Source: Hymenobacter montanus (GTDB lineage Bacteria; Bacteroidota; Bacteroidia; Cytophagales; Hymenobacteraceae). Taken from it: a DNA stretch of 64,000 bases. Position numbers and translations under genes: made by a program. This document shows, piece after piece, positions 43,049-52,172 of the stretch (the first letter of the stretch is position 1; each line of letters begins with the position of its first letter). The notes beneath the pieces are model-generated. The model did not search any database and had not been told where the DNA came from. It saw nothing but the letters and a program-made list of their open reading frames with translations. The stretch lies in NCBI RefSeq assembly GCF_014699115.1, contig NZ_JACXAD010000007.1, positions 62,001-126,000 of the forward strand. The letters are read 5' to 3'.

Positions 43049-44350
43049 CTACTCCGCGATTTTGGTGCTCAGTACTTCCAGCAGCGCCTTGGCCTTGAGC
43101 AGGCACTCTTCATACTCCCGCTCGGGGTCGGAGTCGTAGGTAATGGCCGAGCCCACCTGGAAGCTGAGGTAGCCCGTGTCTTGCCGGTACTGGAGCGAGC
43201 GGATGACCACGTTGAGGTCGAACTCGCCGGTGGGGCCCACGTAGCCGATGCTGCCGCTGTAGAGGCCCCGCCGGCTATTCTCGTACTGTTCAATAAGCTG
43301 CATGGCCCGAACCTTGGGGGCCCCGGTCATCGAGCCCATCGGGAAAGCCGCCCGCAGCCCGTCGACCAAGTCCGCCCCGGGGCGCAGCTCGGCCGTCACC
43401 GTGGAAATCATTTGCCAGAGGTGTCGGAAAGGGTAGAGGCCAAACAGCTCGGGCACACGCACGGTGCCGGTTTGGGCGACGCGGGCGAGGTCGTTGCGCA
43501 CCAGATCCACAATCATAAGGTTTTCGGCCCGCTCCTTTTCGTCGTGCAGCAGGGTGTGCCGCTGCTGTGCGTCTTCGGCGGGCGTGGCTCCGCGGCGGAT
43601 GGTGCCTTTGATGGGCTGGGAAACGAGCTGCGAGCCCTGACGCGCCAAAAAACGCTCGGGCGAGGCGCACAGCAGGAAGTGGTCGTGCCAGCGGATAAAG
43701 CCGGCGAAGGGCGCGGGCGAGGCCTCCATAAGCCGCCAGAATACGCTCACGGGGTCCAGCACAATGTTTTCGGCGTAAAACTCCTGGCACAGGTTGAGCT
43801 CGTACACTTCGCCGTTAAGGATGTCTTCGCGGATAGCCGCTACGGCCCGCAGGTAATCAGCCTTAGCCAGCCGGGGCCGCATGGCGGGTAGCTGCGGGGC
43901 GCACCCAGCCGGCCGTGGCTGCGCCAGAATCTGGGGTAGCACACCCGCCGTTTGCCCGTGAATTTCCACCGCGTCGGGCCGCCAGCACAGCCAGGTGTCC
44001 GGGGCGAAAAAGTGCAGCTGCGGCCAGCCCAGGGCGTCGTGGTTTTCACTGGTCAGCGCCTCAAGGTCATTTTTTACCTCGTAGGTGATAAAGCCGCAGC
44101 GTGGGCCCAGGTCGGGCCGGCGATCGAGCAGCGGGCGCAGCTGGGCCAGCGACGCGGCCGTTTCGGCCCCGGCCGCCGCTACGGCCAGCAGGCGGTCGAA
44201 AGGTCCGTACGGGTACTCCAGTCCGTTGGGCTCGAAATAGGCACAGTGCGGAAAACCGGCCGCCCACTGCAGGGCTCGCCCGCGGAAATCGGCTGGCAGG
44301 TCGGCTAACGCAACGGTGAGGACGGTGGATGAGGGGGCAGCGGCGGACAC
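43049..44350 (-). CDS. pabB: Aminodeoxychorismate synthase component I
   Basis: 433 residues. With a glutaminase it turns chorismate into 4-amino-4-deoxychorismate for folate. Seen: AGFIRWHDHFLLCASPERFL, the PIKGT motif whose lysine marks PabB (anthranilate synthase has PIAGT), RAENLMIVDLVRNDLARVA, PMGSMTGAPKVRAM and the C-terminal FDLNVVIRSL and FQVGSAITYDSDPE. No pabA or pabC gene lies beside it. The gap to miaB (about 190 bp) has no gene. Confidence 0.92.
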   Translation of the reverse strand: MSAAAPSSTVLTVALADLPADFRGRALQWAAGFPHCAYFEPNGLEYPYGPFDRLLAVAAAGAETAASLAQLRPLLDRRPDLGPRCGFITYEVKNDLEALTSENHDALGWPQLHFFAPDTWLCWRPDAVEIHGQTAGVLPQILAQPRPAGCAPQLPAMRPRLAKADYLRAVAAIREDILNGEVYELNLCQEFYAENIVLDPVSVFWRLMEASPAPFAGFIRWHDHFLLCASPERFLARQGSQLVSQPIKGTIRRGATPAEDAQQRHTLLHDEKERAENLMIVDLVRNDLARVAQTGTVRVPELFGLYPFRHLWQMISTVTAELRPGADLVDGLRAAFPMGSMTGAPKVRAMQLIEQYENSRRGLYSGSIGYVGPTGEFDLNVVIRSLQYRQDTGYLSFQVGSAITYDSDPEREYEECLLKAKALLEVLSTKIAE

Positions 44351-44461
44351 GGGAAAATAGTCAAGTGGCAGGCAAGCAGAACGGGTTCGCCGGTGGAGCG
44401 GGCCCAGCGCGTGGTTTCTTACGATTTGATATCGTCTAAACAGAGCCTTGCGGTTGGGAGG

Positions 44462-45049
44462 TTAAGCAAACTGAAACCAATAGCGGTCAATAGCTAACTG
44501 CAACTCGTCGTTCCAGTAGTCAGCGCCGTGTTCATCGCGCATGAAGCACAGGAAATGATAGATAGCGCGCCCCTGTGCCGGGTTAAACTGGCTATAGCGG
44601 TCGATCGACCAACGCACTGATTCATTCAACTCGCGGAGCCTATTTTGATAAAAACTTCCCCAATCAATTTCCGGCAACTTCTCGTCTATTTGATAGCGTT
44701 TTATGTCGAAGGCAGACCGCACTACATCTACCTCCGCGGGTAAAGTAAGCAGTGAAATAAGGCCATCCGGGATGATATCGGCCTCGGCGTAGGCCCGCAC
44801 GGCAAATTGTAAATAAGCAGGCAAATAATACTTTAACCCCTTTGCACTAAGCGAGCAATAAGCGGTATTCTCGTACTGCATCAATTCGTCGGGCAGCGTT
44901 TGCCACGTATGTACTTTGAAAGCTTCCCTGATTTGTAGCGCCTCCAAATCGTAACCAGGGGTGTTATTGGTCACAATATTTAAATCACCTGGAAAAGGCT
45001 CGTTCTCGAAGCACATAGTAATCTCGGCAATCAATTCATCGGCAGTCAT
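44462..45049 (-). CDS. DUF6714-like protein
   Basis: 195 residues, acidic, lower in GC than its neighbours. The pattern ELIAEITMCFENEPFPGDLN near the start, LMQYENTAYCSLSAKGLKYY, LPAYLQFAVRAYAE, and the C-terminal GRAIYHFLCFMRDEHGADYW resembles the DUF6714 family, whose function is unknown. Members often occur near toxin or effector genes, but none is evident here. I am fairly sure that it is a real gene and less sure of the family name. Confidence 0.7.
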   Translation of the reverse strand: MTADELIAEITMCFENEPFPGDLNIVTNNTPGYDLEALQIREAFKVHTWQTLPDELMQYENTAYCSLSAKGLKYYLPAYLQFAVRAYAEADIIPDGLISLLTLPAEVDVVRSAFDIKRYQIDEKLPEIDWGSFYQNRLRELNESVRWSIDRYSQFNPAQGRAIYHFLCFMRDEHGADYWNDELQLAIDRYWFQFA

Positions 45050-45148
45050 AACGAGGACGGTAAGGTTAGATAGGTCCTGGCCGCAAGGCCGATGAGAGAA
45101 TGAGGAGTACTCCGTCGGCCCAGGTGGCTTCTTCCAGCAAGAGCTGAT

Positions 45149-46717
45149 TTACAGCAGTTTGCGCAGGGCCAGGTTGGCTTTGGCATCGGTGCTGTTTTTG
45201 TATTCGTGCCAGGGGTAGTGCAGAGCTTTTTCAAAGTAGGAGCGCGCCAGGGCTTTTTGACCGGCCTCCTGGGCCAGGTACCCGAGCTGCAGCGCCGCCT
45301 GGGGGGCAAAATAATAGGGTGCCGTCGGGCCCGAAATGGCCAGCGTGCGCTCGTACGCCAGCCGGGCCGAGTCGAGCCGGCCCAGGCCGTGGTAGGCCCG
45401 GGCGCGGCGGTAAGGCTCCTCAATGCGGTCGCGCAGCAGCGTAGCCGGCGTGGCGTGGAAGCTGTTGAGGGTGGCCAGCGCCCGGCGATGGTAGCCGCCA
45501 TCGATTTGCAGGCGGGCGCGGGTAAGCGTGGGGTTCAGCGCCTGGGCCATTTCGTAATAATGCTGGGCGTAATTATCTTCCTCCACGTCGGTCGGGCCGG
45601 GCTGGTTGATTTGCGCCCGGTAGCGGGCAACCTGCGCGGCGGGCTGCCCACTCAGCCACGCGGCCAGGTACAGCTTAAAGGCCGCGTCTTTGCGGTAGTG
45701 CTGTCCGGAATACTCGCGTAAAAACGTGAGGTTTTCGCGTTTCGAGGCGGCGTAGTCGCCCTGGTAGAGCAGTAGGTCGGCGGCCATGTGATGCAGGTAG
45801 GCCACCGGCAGGTAGCCGGGACCGGTGGGCCGGGCCCGGTAGGCGGCCAGGGCCGCATCGCCATGGTGCTGGCGCTTGTGCACGCTGGTGAGCAAGTAGG
45901 CAAAAAGGAGGTTGTCGGGCTGCTGGGCGGCCAGGCGCTCAATTAAGTGCAGGGCCTCGTCGGGCTGCTTGTAGTAGGTCTCCCGAATCAGGGCGAGGTA
46001 GAGCTGGCTTTCGGTTTGAAAATCGTGGGGCTGGGCGGCGGCCAGGGCCAGGTTTTTCAAGCCGGTGTCGAGGTCGGCGCTCAGGCCGAGCAGCCGCAGC
46101 AGCCAGTGGTAGCCTTCAGGGAGCGAGCCCACCGCAAATTGGCAGATGCCCAAGGTTTTGCGGGCGGGGGCAAACCCCGGATACCGTTTCACCACCGCCT
46201 GCATCTGGTGATAGCCGCCGCGTAGGTGAAAACCACCCGCTATCAGGTGCCGGAACACCAGCTGCGACAGCCCCAGGTGCAGGGTGATCTCGGCCCGGGC
46301 GTAGTCGCGCATAGCGCTGGCGGGGGCCCGATCCAAGGCGTTTAAGTGCGCTTCCTGAGCCGCTATCAGCGCATCGTAGCGGCGAGCGTCCTGGGTGATG
46401 ATGAGTTCGGCAAAATCGGCGCAGTTGGCTACCAGCAGCGGGGCGGGGGCCGCGGGCGTGCTGGCCAGCTCCGGTCGCAGCAGCTCGCGGGCCGCGCTCA
46501 GCCGCAGCTTAAGCACCTCCGCGTAGGCCCGGCGGCTGGCGGCGGTAAGGGGTTCTAGCGAGGGACTACCGGCCGCTGGTTGAGCGAATACCGAACCCCC
46601 CGGTTGGGCCGAGCCCGCCGGCCAGGGCAGCAGCCCCCCGGCCAACACCCCCGCCACCAGCCCGCCGCGCCGGGCCGTAACTCGAAAAGCAGCCAGGAAG
46701 CCGAAGCAGTTGAACAT
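45149..46717 (-). CDS. Exported TPR-rich protein
   Basis: 522 residues. The N-terminus (AAFRVTARRGGLVAGVLAGG then LLPWPAGSAQ) looks like a signal peptide. The rest is helical with TPR-like units, for example AARELLRPELAST, GGYHQMQAVVKRYPGFAPARK, RARAYHGLGRLDSARLAYER and GYLAQEAGQKALARSYFEKA at the C-terminus. This size and layout recur in Bacteroidota as uncharacterised TPR proteins. No enzymatic motif. It is downstream of the lipoprotein gene, separated by a terminator. Confidence 0.75.
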   Translation of the reverse strand: MFNCFGFLAAFRVTARRGGLVAGVLAGGLLPWPAGSAQPGGSVFAQPAAGSPSLEPLTAASRRAYAEVLKLRLSAARELLRPELASTPAAPAPLLVANCADFAELIITQDARRYDALIAAQEAHLNALDRAPASAMRDYARAEITLHLGLSQLVFRHLIAGGFHLRGGYHQMQAVVKRYPGFAPARKTLGICQFAVGSLPEGYHWLLRLLGLSADLDTGLKNLALAAAQPHDFQTESQLYLALIRETYYKQPDEALHLIERLAAQQPDNLLFAYLLTSVHKRQHHGDAALAAYRARPTGPGYLPVAYLHHMAADLLLYQGDYAASKRENLTFLREYSGQHYRKDAAFKLYLAAWLSGQPAAQVARYRAQINQPGPTDVEEDNYAQHYYEMAQALNPTLTRARLQIDGGYHRRALATLNSFHATPATLLRDRIEEPYRRARAYHGLGRLDSARLAYERTLAISGPTAPYYFAPQAALQLGYLAQEAGQKALARSYFEKALHYPWHEYKNSTDAKANLALRKLL

Positions 46718-46733
46718 GGTTAAAAGGCAACAA

Positions 46734-46760
46734 AAAAGGAACGGCCAGACCGTTCCTTTT
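46734..46760 (-). terminator. Terminator after the IPT/TIG lipoprotein gene
   Basis: AAAAGGAACGG (46734-46744) pairs with CCGTTCCTTTT (46750-46760) across a 5-nt loop; T runs flank it on both strands. Confidence 0.75.
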
Positions 46761-46920
46761 CTTATTTCTATAATGGAGCAGGTGGTCGAAGTTAAGGCAG
46801 GTGCCTCCTCTGCTAAAGCGAGCAGGCAGAGGAAAATAAAAACGATAAGTGGGACGACAGCAGTCTGCTTGGCTAAAATACTTGCACGGTGAGCGAGCAG
46901 CAGCTCTGGAAGACGAAGGA

Positions 46921-48195
46921 TTAGGGCTTGTACTTTAGAATAAATCCGCCGGAAGCATTTTCACCGAGCACATACACCAGCCCACCCTTGCCTCGGATAG
47001 AGGTTATATTATCGCCTGCGGGCATAGTATGAACAGGCTGCCAGTTATCGGCGCCATCCGTAGTGTGGTAGATAACGCCATTATAGGCAGCATACCCCTC
47101 CATCGCAGTTGGGAAGTAGATAGTGCTGGCCCGCTGATTCTCTAGCACCGTCCCGCCAGGAATGTATTTATAGAGCTTATTGCTCGCATCAGTAATATAG
47201 TAGGTGTTAGCATCAGGCATCTGAATGTCCTTTACCTGAGTCTGAAGGTTGCTGATGAGGTTGAAATTAATACTCTCAGAGTAAACGCCGTTCCGTTTGC
47301 GGATTATGATGGGCGTGGCGGTGCCTGCAACCTGAACATACCCTGTTGCCACCAGGTTATTCATATCTGCGGCAGCCATAATTCTATAACCAAGCGTATT
47401 GTTTCCAGAATAGGTACTTACATATTCGCTTTGGTAAGTGCCCGCAGAGTTAACCGTAAAAAATTCGCCTTTGTCAGTCATTACCAAACCAGTGGTGGGG
47501 CTGTTCATAAAAATCCCATTGATAACACCGTTAGCCCCATCGCCACCCCGAATACTTATGTTTCCCAGGCCATGGTTTTGACTGCCAAAAGCAATCTGCC
47601 TGGCGAAATCTGACATGGTCGTTGTACCGTCGTAACTGGCTAATGCTGAGCCAAGCCCAAGAATACCATTATCACTGGCACCTGCCCATGCGTATCCGCC
47701 ATCTGCACTTCCATAGATAAACCTCGACTTCTGAGCGTAAAGAATACGTGGGTCTGGGACAACAATTTTATTAAGCCCGGTTGCCAAGCCGGTCTTTACA
47801 TAGAACCATCCGCTTTGCTCGGTAGCACTTACAGATTGCTGAACGGTGTTCGAGAGCTGACTGCCCACCTTTACCTGCAAAGGAAATGTTGCCACGCCGC
47901 CAGGCGATACCAGCTCGGTGGGTAGCGTACAGGTGATGGAGCTTGGGCTGGCTGCAGTAACCGGGCAATCCGCACTGTTGATGGTAACGCGGACAGGCGC
48001 TGTGCTCCAGCTTAGATCGGTGCCACTAATGGTTAAAGACGCGCCAACAATAGCCGTAGCCGGCGCAGTGGAAGTAATTACGGGCGTGTTCTGAGGTGGG
48101 AGAGGGTCGTTCTTTTTGTCTTTGCTACAGGCTGCAAATACCAGGGTGCTAGCGAGCAATATAAGCTTACGAGAAGCGATTAATTGGAGCTTCAT
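46921..48195 (-). CDS. IPT/TIG-domain lipoprotein
   Basis: 424 residues. A signal peptide with lipobox VFAAC (Cys23) is followed by an acidic/Lys stretch (SKDKKNDPLPP) typical of surface-exposed Bacteroidota lipoproteins. Residues about 38-120 form an IPT/TIG beta-sandwich (PVITSTAPATAIVGASLTIS). The remainder has repeated short beta motifs ending in GVIYHTTDGADNWQPVHTMP, which resembles a BNR or photosynthesis-stability-type propeller. Lower in GC than its neighbours. No partner SusC/SusD genes lie nearby; ligand unknown. Confidence 0.78.
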   Translation of the reverse strand: MKLQLIASRKLILLASTLVFAACSKDKKNDPLPPQNTPVITSTAPATAIVGASLTISGTDLSWSTAPVRVTINSADCPVTAASPSSITCTLPTELVSPGGVATFPLQVKVGSQLSNTVQQSVSATEQSGWFYVKTGLATGLNKIVVPDPRILYAQKSRFIYGSADGGYAWAGASDNGILGLGSALASYDGTTTMSDFARQIAFGSQNHGLGNISIRGGDGANGVINGIFMNSPTTGLVMTDKGEFFTVNSAGTYQSEYVSTYSGNNTLGYRIMAAADMNNLVATGYVQVAGTATPIIIRKRNGVYSESINFNLISNLQTQVKDIQMPDANTYYITDASNKLYKYIPGGTVLENQRASTIYFPTAMEGYAAYNGVIYHTTDGADNWQPVHTMPAGDNITSIRGKGGLVYVLGENASGGFILKYKP

Positions 48196-48319
48196 TACAG
48201 GAGTTGCACGTTGAGATTGTTTTTGGGGTAGAGCACTATCTTAGCACACAATCTGCAGAAGCGGTTATGGTAAGTGGATTAGCCAGTGGGATGACTCTGG
48301 CGAGCACAACCGGCCCTGG

Positions 48320-49081
48320 CTACACCGTGCGGGCTTCTACGTCGGCCAGAATCCGGCCGCAGTGTTCGCAAACGATGATTTTCTTGTGGGAGATGATGTC
48401 CGCCTGGCGCTGGGGCGGCACCGTGTTGAAGCAGCCCCCGCAGGCATCGCGCCGTACCAGCACCACGGCCAAGCCGTTGCGCACGTTGCCGCGGATGCGG
48501 GTGTAGGCCGTCAGCAGGCGGTCTTCCACCGGTTTGGTGGCTTCCTCGCGCTGAATCATGATGGTCCGCTCTTCCTCCTCATTTTCGGAAACAATGGTTT
48601 CCAACTCGCTTTTTTTGTTGTCGAGGTCTTTGCGCCGCTCGTCCAGCTTCTGCTTGGTCCCGCTGATTTCGGCGTTCTTCACGTCAATCTGGTACTGGGC
48701 CTCCTTGATTTTCTTGTCAGCAATCTGAATTTCCAGGCGCTGCAGCTCAATTTCCTTGGCAATGGCTTCGAACTCGCGGTTGTTGCGCACGTTCTGCTGC
48801 TGCTCGTCGTACTTTTTAATGAGCGACTCGGCGTCTTTGCTGGCCTGCTTGCGGCTCTTAATGAAGTCGTTCAGGGCCTGAATCTCTTCGTCAAATTTCT
48901 TGACCCGCACCTCGTAGCCAGCAATTTCGTCTTCCAAATCCTGAACTTCTTCGGGCAAATCGCCGCGCACGCGCCGGATTTCATCGAGCTGCGAGTCGAG
49001 GTGCTGCAGGGTGAGCAGGGCTTCGAGCTTGGCAGCTACGGGAACGTCGGCGGGAGCCACGGCGGCACTTTTAGCAGTCAT
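48320..49081 (-). CDS. Coiled-coil zinc-ribbon protein (DUF164/C4-type family)
   Basis: 253 residues. A long coiled coil (about 20-185, for example LQRLEIQIADKKIKEAQYQI) is followed by a four-cysteine zinc ribbon: CGGCFNTVPPQRQADI and VCEHCGRIL. This family is often encoded with nif3-like genes, as here, where the start overlaps the nif3-like gene by 11 nt. A role in nucleic-acid or protein binding has been proposed for relatives; not settled. A good internal promoter (49121-49152) lies in the 3' end of the upstream gene. Confidence 0.88.
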   Translation of the reverse strand: MTAKSAAVAPADVPVAAKLEALLTLQHLDSQLDEIRRVRGDLPEEVQDLEDEIAGYEVRVKKFDEEIQALNDFIKSRKQASKDAESLIKKYDEQQQNVRNNREFEAIAKEIELQRLEIQIADKKIKEAQYQIDVKNAEISGTKQKLDERRKDLDNKKSELETIVSENEEEERTIMIQREEATKPVEDRLLTAYTRIRGNVRNGLAVVLVRRDACGGCFNTVPPQRQADIISHKKIIVCEHCGRILADVEARTV

Positions 49082-50192
49082 ATTGAACGGGGTTCGTAGG
49101 GGTTTCGGCGATTAAGACCGCAAAAGTACGTTTAAATCCGGCCGTTAACAAATCGCGGAATACCTCGCCGGTGAACTGCTCGCTCTCGAAATGGCCCACA
49201 TCGCAGAGCATGAGTTGTCCTTCGGCCCCAAAAAACTCGTGGTATTTCACGTCGCCCGTCACGTAGGCGTCAGCCCCGGCAGCTCGCGCCGCCCCGATGA
49301 GGAAGGCACCCGCCCCGCCACAGATGGCGACCGTTTTAATGGTTCGCTCAAAGGGCGTGTGGCGCACCACCGGCACGAGCAGGCGCTCTTTCAGCAGGGC
49401 CCGGAATGCCGCGGGGACCATCCCGGCCGGCAATTCACCCACCAACCCGGCGCCCACCCCCTGGTGTTGGTTTTCGAGCTTGACCAGCTCGTAGGCTACT
49501 TCCTCGTACGGATGCGCCGCCCGCAAGGCCCGCAGCACGGCCGTCTGCCGGTGCAGGGGCAGCAGGACTTCCAGCCGCCGCTCGGGCACGGCTTCGGGTT
49601 GCTGCGGAGTGCCGATGGCCGGCCGGGTGCCCGCGCCGGGCGTGAACGTGCCGGTGCCCTCGGTTTGGAAGCTGCACTCCGAATAGGAGCCCACCTGCCC
49701 GGCCCCGGCGGCGTACAGTGCGGCCAGCACGCGGCCGGCCACATCGGTGCGCTGGTCTTCGGGCCGGTGGGGTACGTAAGTGCTGAGGCGGGCCAAGTTA
49801 CCGCTTTGCGGGGCCAGCACGCGGGTGTTGGCCAGGCCCAGCTTCTCGGCCAGCTTGTCGTTTACGCCGCCGCGCACGTTGTCGAGGTTGGTGTGAGCGG
49901 CGTAAATCGCCACGTCGTTTTTAAGGGCGGCAATGATGGTCTGCTCTACTTCGCTCCCCCCCGTGAGCCGCTTGAGGGGCCGGAAGATGACCGGGTGATG
50001 GCAGACCACTACGTTGCAGCCGCGCCGCCCGGCCTCGGCCACCACGGCCGGCGTGCAGTCGAGCGCAATCAGAACCCCTTTGATTTCGGCGTGCGGGTCG
50101 CCGCACTGCAGGCCGGCGTTGTCGTAGCTTTCCTGGTAGGCGAGGGGAGCAGCCGCCTCCAGCAGGCGGGCCAGGTCTTGAACGGTAGGCAT
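49071..50192 (-). CDS. Nif3-like dinuclear metal centre protein
   Basis: 373 residues. Seen: VLIALDCTPAVVAEA, the metal ligands in VVCHHPVIFRPLKRL, YAAHTNLDNVRGGVNDKLAE, and the C-terminal GDVKYHEFFGAEGQLMLCDV and GHFESEQFT. A roughly 120-residue insert in the middle is the CutA-like domain found in the longer members of this family. The proteins form metal-containing hexamers and bind or hydrolyse folate or nucleotide-related compounds in some species; the exact role is open. Confidence 0.9.
   Translation of the reverse strand: MPTVQDLARLLEAAAPLAYQESYDNAGLQCGDPHAEIKGVLIALDCTPAVVAEAGRRGCNVVVCHHPVIFRPLKRLTGGSEVEQTIIAALKNDVAIYAAHTNLDNVRGGVNDKLAEKLGLANTRVLAPQSGNLARLSTYVPHRPEDQRTDVAGRVLAALYAAGAGQVGSYSECSFQTEGTGTFTPGAGTRPAIGTPQQPEAVPERRLEVLLPLHRQTAVLRALRAAHPYEEVAYELVKLENQHQGVGAGLVGELPAGMVPAAFRALLKERLLVPVVRHTPFERTIKTVAICGGAGAFLIGAARAAGADAYVTGDVKYHEFFGAEGQLMLCDVGHFESEQFTGEVFRDLLTAGFKRTFAVLIAETPTNPVQYDC
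49121..49152 (-). promoter_or_regulatory. Internal promoter for the zinc-ribbon gene
   Basis: On the minus strand TTTG (49152-49149), 20 nt, then TACTTTTG (49128-49121). This is a full consensus match placed inside the nif3-like coding end, about 40 bp before the next ATG. Spacing is identical to the promoter at 5952-5983. Confidence 0.7.
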
Positions 50193-50375
50193 AAGGTGAG
50201 CCAGTAAAGTGGGGAGCCAAAGAACGCCACGCGGCGCTTAACGGACCCGCGGCCGGCGCAGCCCGGCTTTACGCGGGTAGCTTTGAGGGCACTCTAAACC
50301 GGTGGGCTGCTACGAATTTCCGGGCGGGCTCCACGTGGCCCGCCGCTTATTGGGCAATAGAGCTAGGGCTTTTTA

Positions 50376-50445
50376 GGAATTAAAAATTAAAAATGAAGAA
50401 TTAAAAATGTGCTGGTCCATTTTTTAATTCTTCATTTTTAATTCC
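50376..50445. repeat. AT-rich heptad palindrome at the 3' end of the SMUG2-like gene
   Basis: Left arm 50376-50408 (GGAATTAAAAATTAAAAATG then AAGAATTAAAAA) faces right arm 50419-50445, its inverted copy lacking one AATTAAA heptad. The spacer on the minus strand reads TGGACCAGCAC. It is near-identical, in opposite orientation, to 51271-51346. Confidence 0.9.
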
Positions 50446-51144
50446 TTTCTCTGATGCGAAAATGGCTCTAAGACTACCCAATACCTCAACGTAGCGGGCG
50501 ACGTTAGCTTCCAGGTCGCGGCGCCGGTACTGCATGAGGTAGCGGGGGTGGTCGAGGGCAATGATTTTTTCAAACAAGCCTAATTCATCATTCAGGCGCT
50601 GGAAGAAGGTGCCGTTGCGCTGGCCCAAGCTGATGGCTACGTCGGTTCGCAGGCCCAGTTCTTCCGCTTGCTGGCGCAGCGATTGGCGCATATCGGGCCA
50701 TAGGGCTTTCGTGAGGGCGGGCGAGTCGTAGTAGTTATAGTTCAGACCCTCGCGCAGCAGCACCAGTGGGTACACGGAGCCCAGGTAGAACTGCTGGTAG
50801 AATGCGGCCGGTCCGCCCATCTCCGTCACCACCTGGTAAACAAACTGGGTTGAGGGCTCCGGCCGCTGGCGGGGCAGGTCGTGGTGGATGCCGCAAAACT
50901 CGGTGAGCGCCGCCGGGTCGGTGAAGGCTACGCCGGTGCGACCCATGCCCAGCCGGCCGGGATTAATGCCCAGTACAGCCACGCGAGACTGGTTGTCGGC
51001 GTAGTATTTCTGGGCAAACTGGCGGAGCAAGCTACCAACTACGGGCTCACGGAAAGGGCTCCAGGCTTCAACCCCGTCGGGTAACCCAGCTGGTAGCGGA
51101 AACGTGGCGAGAAAGTGCGGCAGACATTCAGCAAGGCTGGGCAT
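50401..51144 (-). CDS. SMUG2-like uracil-DNA glycosylase family protein
   Basis: 247 residues. The pattern SRVAVLGINPGRLGMGRTGV, FTDP, TQFVYQVVTEMGG, FYLGSVYPLVL and the late DHPRYLMQYRR fits the SMUG2 branch of the uracil-DNA glycosylase superfamily, which excises damaged bases. Catalytic side chains of other UDG families differ here, so substrate is uncertain. Odd: the last residues (IKNEELKNGPAHF) and the stop come from the AT-rich palindrome, and a mirrored copy of the same element lies just upstream of the gene. Confidence 0.85.
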   Translation of the reverse strand: MPSLAECLPHFLATFPLPAGLPDGVEAWSPFREPVVGSLLRQFAQKYYADNQSRVAVLGINPGRLGMGRTGVAFTDPAALTEFCGIHHDLPRQRPEPSTQFVYQVVTEMGGPAAFYQQFYLGSVYPLVLLREGLNYNYYDSPALTKALWPDMRQSLRQQAEELGLRTDVAISLGQRNGTFFQRLNDELGLFEKIIALDHPRYLMQYRRRDLEANVARYVEVLGSLRAIFASEKGIKNEELKNGPAHF

Positions 51145-51270
51145 GGCAGGTAAGGAGAGTATTTCGGCTCATAATTCATACGTATACGCTTCAACGGGCA
51201 TCTTCACCAGTGGGCTGCCCTGGAGGGTAAGCAACGAGAGCGGTTCTCCAGTCAGGGTACGGCTTTTCTA

Positions 51271-51346
51271 GGAATTAAAAATTAAAAATGAAGAATTAAA
51301 AAATGGACCAGCCGATTTTTAATTCTTCATTTTTAATTTTTAATTC
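51271..51346. repeat. AT-rich heptad palindrome upstream of the SMUG2-like gene
   Basis: Left arm 51271-51303 and right arm 51315-51346 are inverted copies with units AATTAAA, AATTAAA, AATGAAG, AATTAAA. The spacer contains TGGACCAGCCG, matching that of the 50376-50445 element read on the opposite strand. Together the two elements bracket the gene as inverted copies. Confidence 0.9.
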
Positions 51347-51362
51347 TTTTCCGAGAACTGCT

Positions 51363-52055
51363 CTAAAAATCGGTTGGTGAGTTATGCCCCCGTGCGGCGG
51401 AGCCGCCCAGGGGCAGCCGTACCGCCACCGTGCCGGGAGCTATGCTCAACCGGCTCAGCAGGGGATAGAGGTCGCGGCCGTGCTGATGATGGCGGCCGTA
51501 CTGGAACCCATCAAACAGCAGGAGAAAGCCGCCCTGGACCAGCAGCGACTGGCCGTAGCCCCGCCAGCGGTCGGCAGAGCCGGGAGCCGTGGGATTGCGG
51601 CTTTTCTCGAGCAGGTACAGGCCGGTGGCCAGGTAGGCAACGTCGAGGCCGGCGTTGAGCAAATATAGGTTTTCGGTTCGAAGCTGGCTGCGGACGTTGT
51701 CGGCCCGGTCGGAGCTGGGCTGGCGCGCAGTGCGCCGGGCCGCCAGGTAGCCGGTCCCGGCCAACGCCAGATTTACCGCTCCCCAGCCGAGGTTCATCTG
51801 GTGGAAGTAGTGGGCTGAGCTTTCCGTTTGGCCCGTGGCGATGCCACTAACCAGCAAATTGCCCGCCGCCCAAGCCCCCAGTACTACCAAGCCGCGCTGG
51901 TCGAGGCGGCTGCGGCCGGCGCTGAAAGCTGACCAGGACGAGGCGGCGGTGGGCGCCGGGGGCCGTCCGCGGCTCGAATCAGCCCTTGGTTGGGCCAGCA
52001 GGGGGTGGAGCATCGACATATTTAGCAGGCCGGTGAGGAGGAGCAGCAGGCGCAT
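51363..52055 (-). CDS. Exported/membrane hypothetical protein
   Basis: 230 residues from the ATG at 52055 (MRLLLLLTGLLNMSMLHPLL, a signal peptide ending LLAQ); an upstream ATG at 52106 is less likely. Four hydrophobic segments follow: LVVLGAWAAGNLLVSGIAT, WGAVNLALAGTGYLA, LDVAYLATGLYLL and LLVQGGFLLLFDGFQYG. The HQMNLGWGAVNLALAG and GFLLLFDGFQYGRHH patterns recur in a Bacteroidota family of unknown function (DUF6992-like). It is divergent from lpxK. Confidence 0.65.
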   Translation of the reverse strand: MRLLLLLTGLLNMSMLHPLLAQPRADSSRGRPPAPTAASSWSAFSAGRSRLDQRGLVVLGAWAAGNLLVSGIATGQTESSAHYFHQMNLGWGAVNLALAGTGYLAARRTARQPSSDRADNVRSQLRTENLYLLNAGLDVAYLATGLYLLEKSRNPTAPGSADRWRGYGQSLLVQGGFLLLFDGFQYGRHHQHGRDLYPLLSRLSIAPGTVAVRLPLGGSAARGHNSPTDF

Positions 52056-52172
52056 GGCAGCGGGGGTTGAAGGAAGCGAAGCTGCAAGCAACCAGTTCGC
52101 CGCCACTTTAGTGTAGTGGGCCGACCCGGGGCCGTACTTTTACGGGCTCTTGCTTGGGCAATTAGTCAGCGT

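Noticed and set aside
46710..46892. 60-codon plus-strand frame
   Set aside because: It contains the terminator hairpin at 46734-46760 and has no family features.
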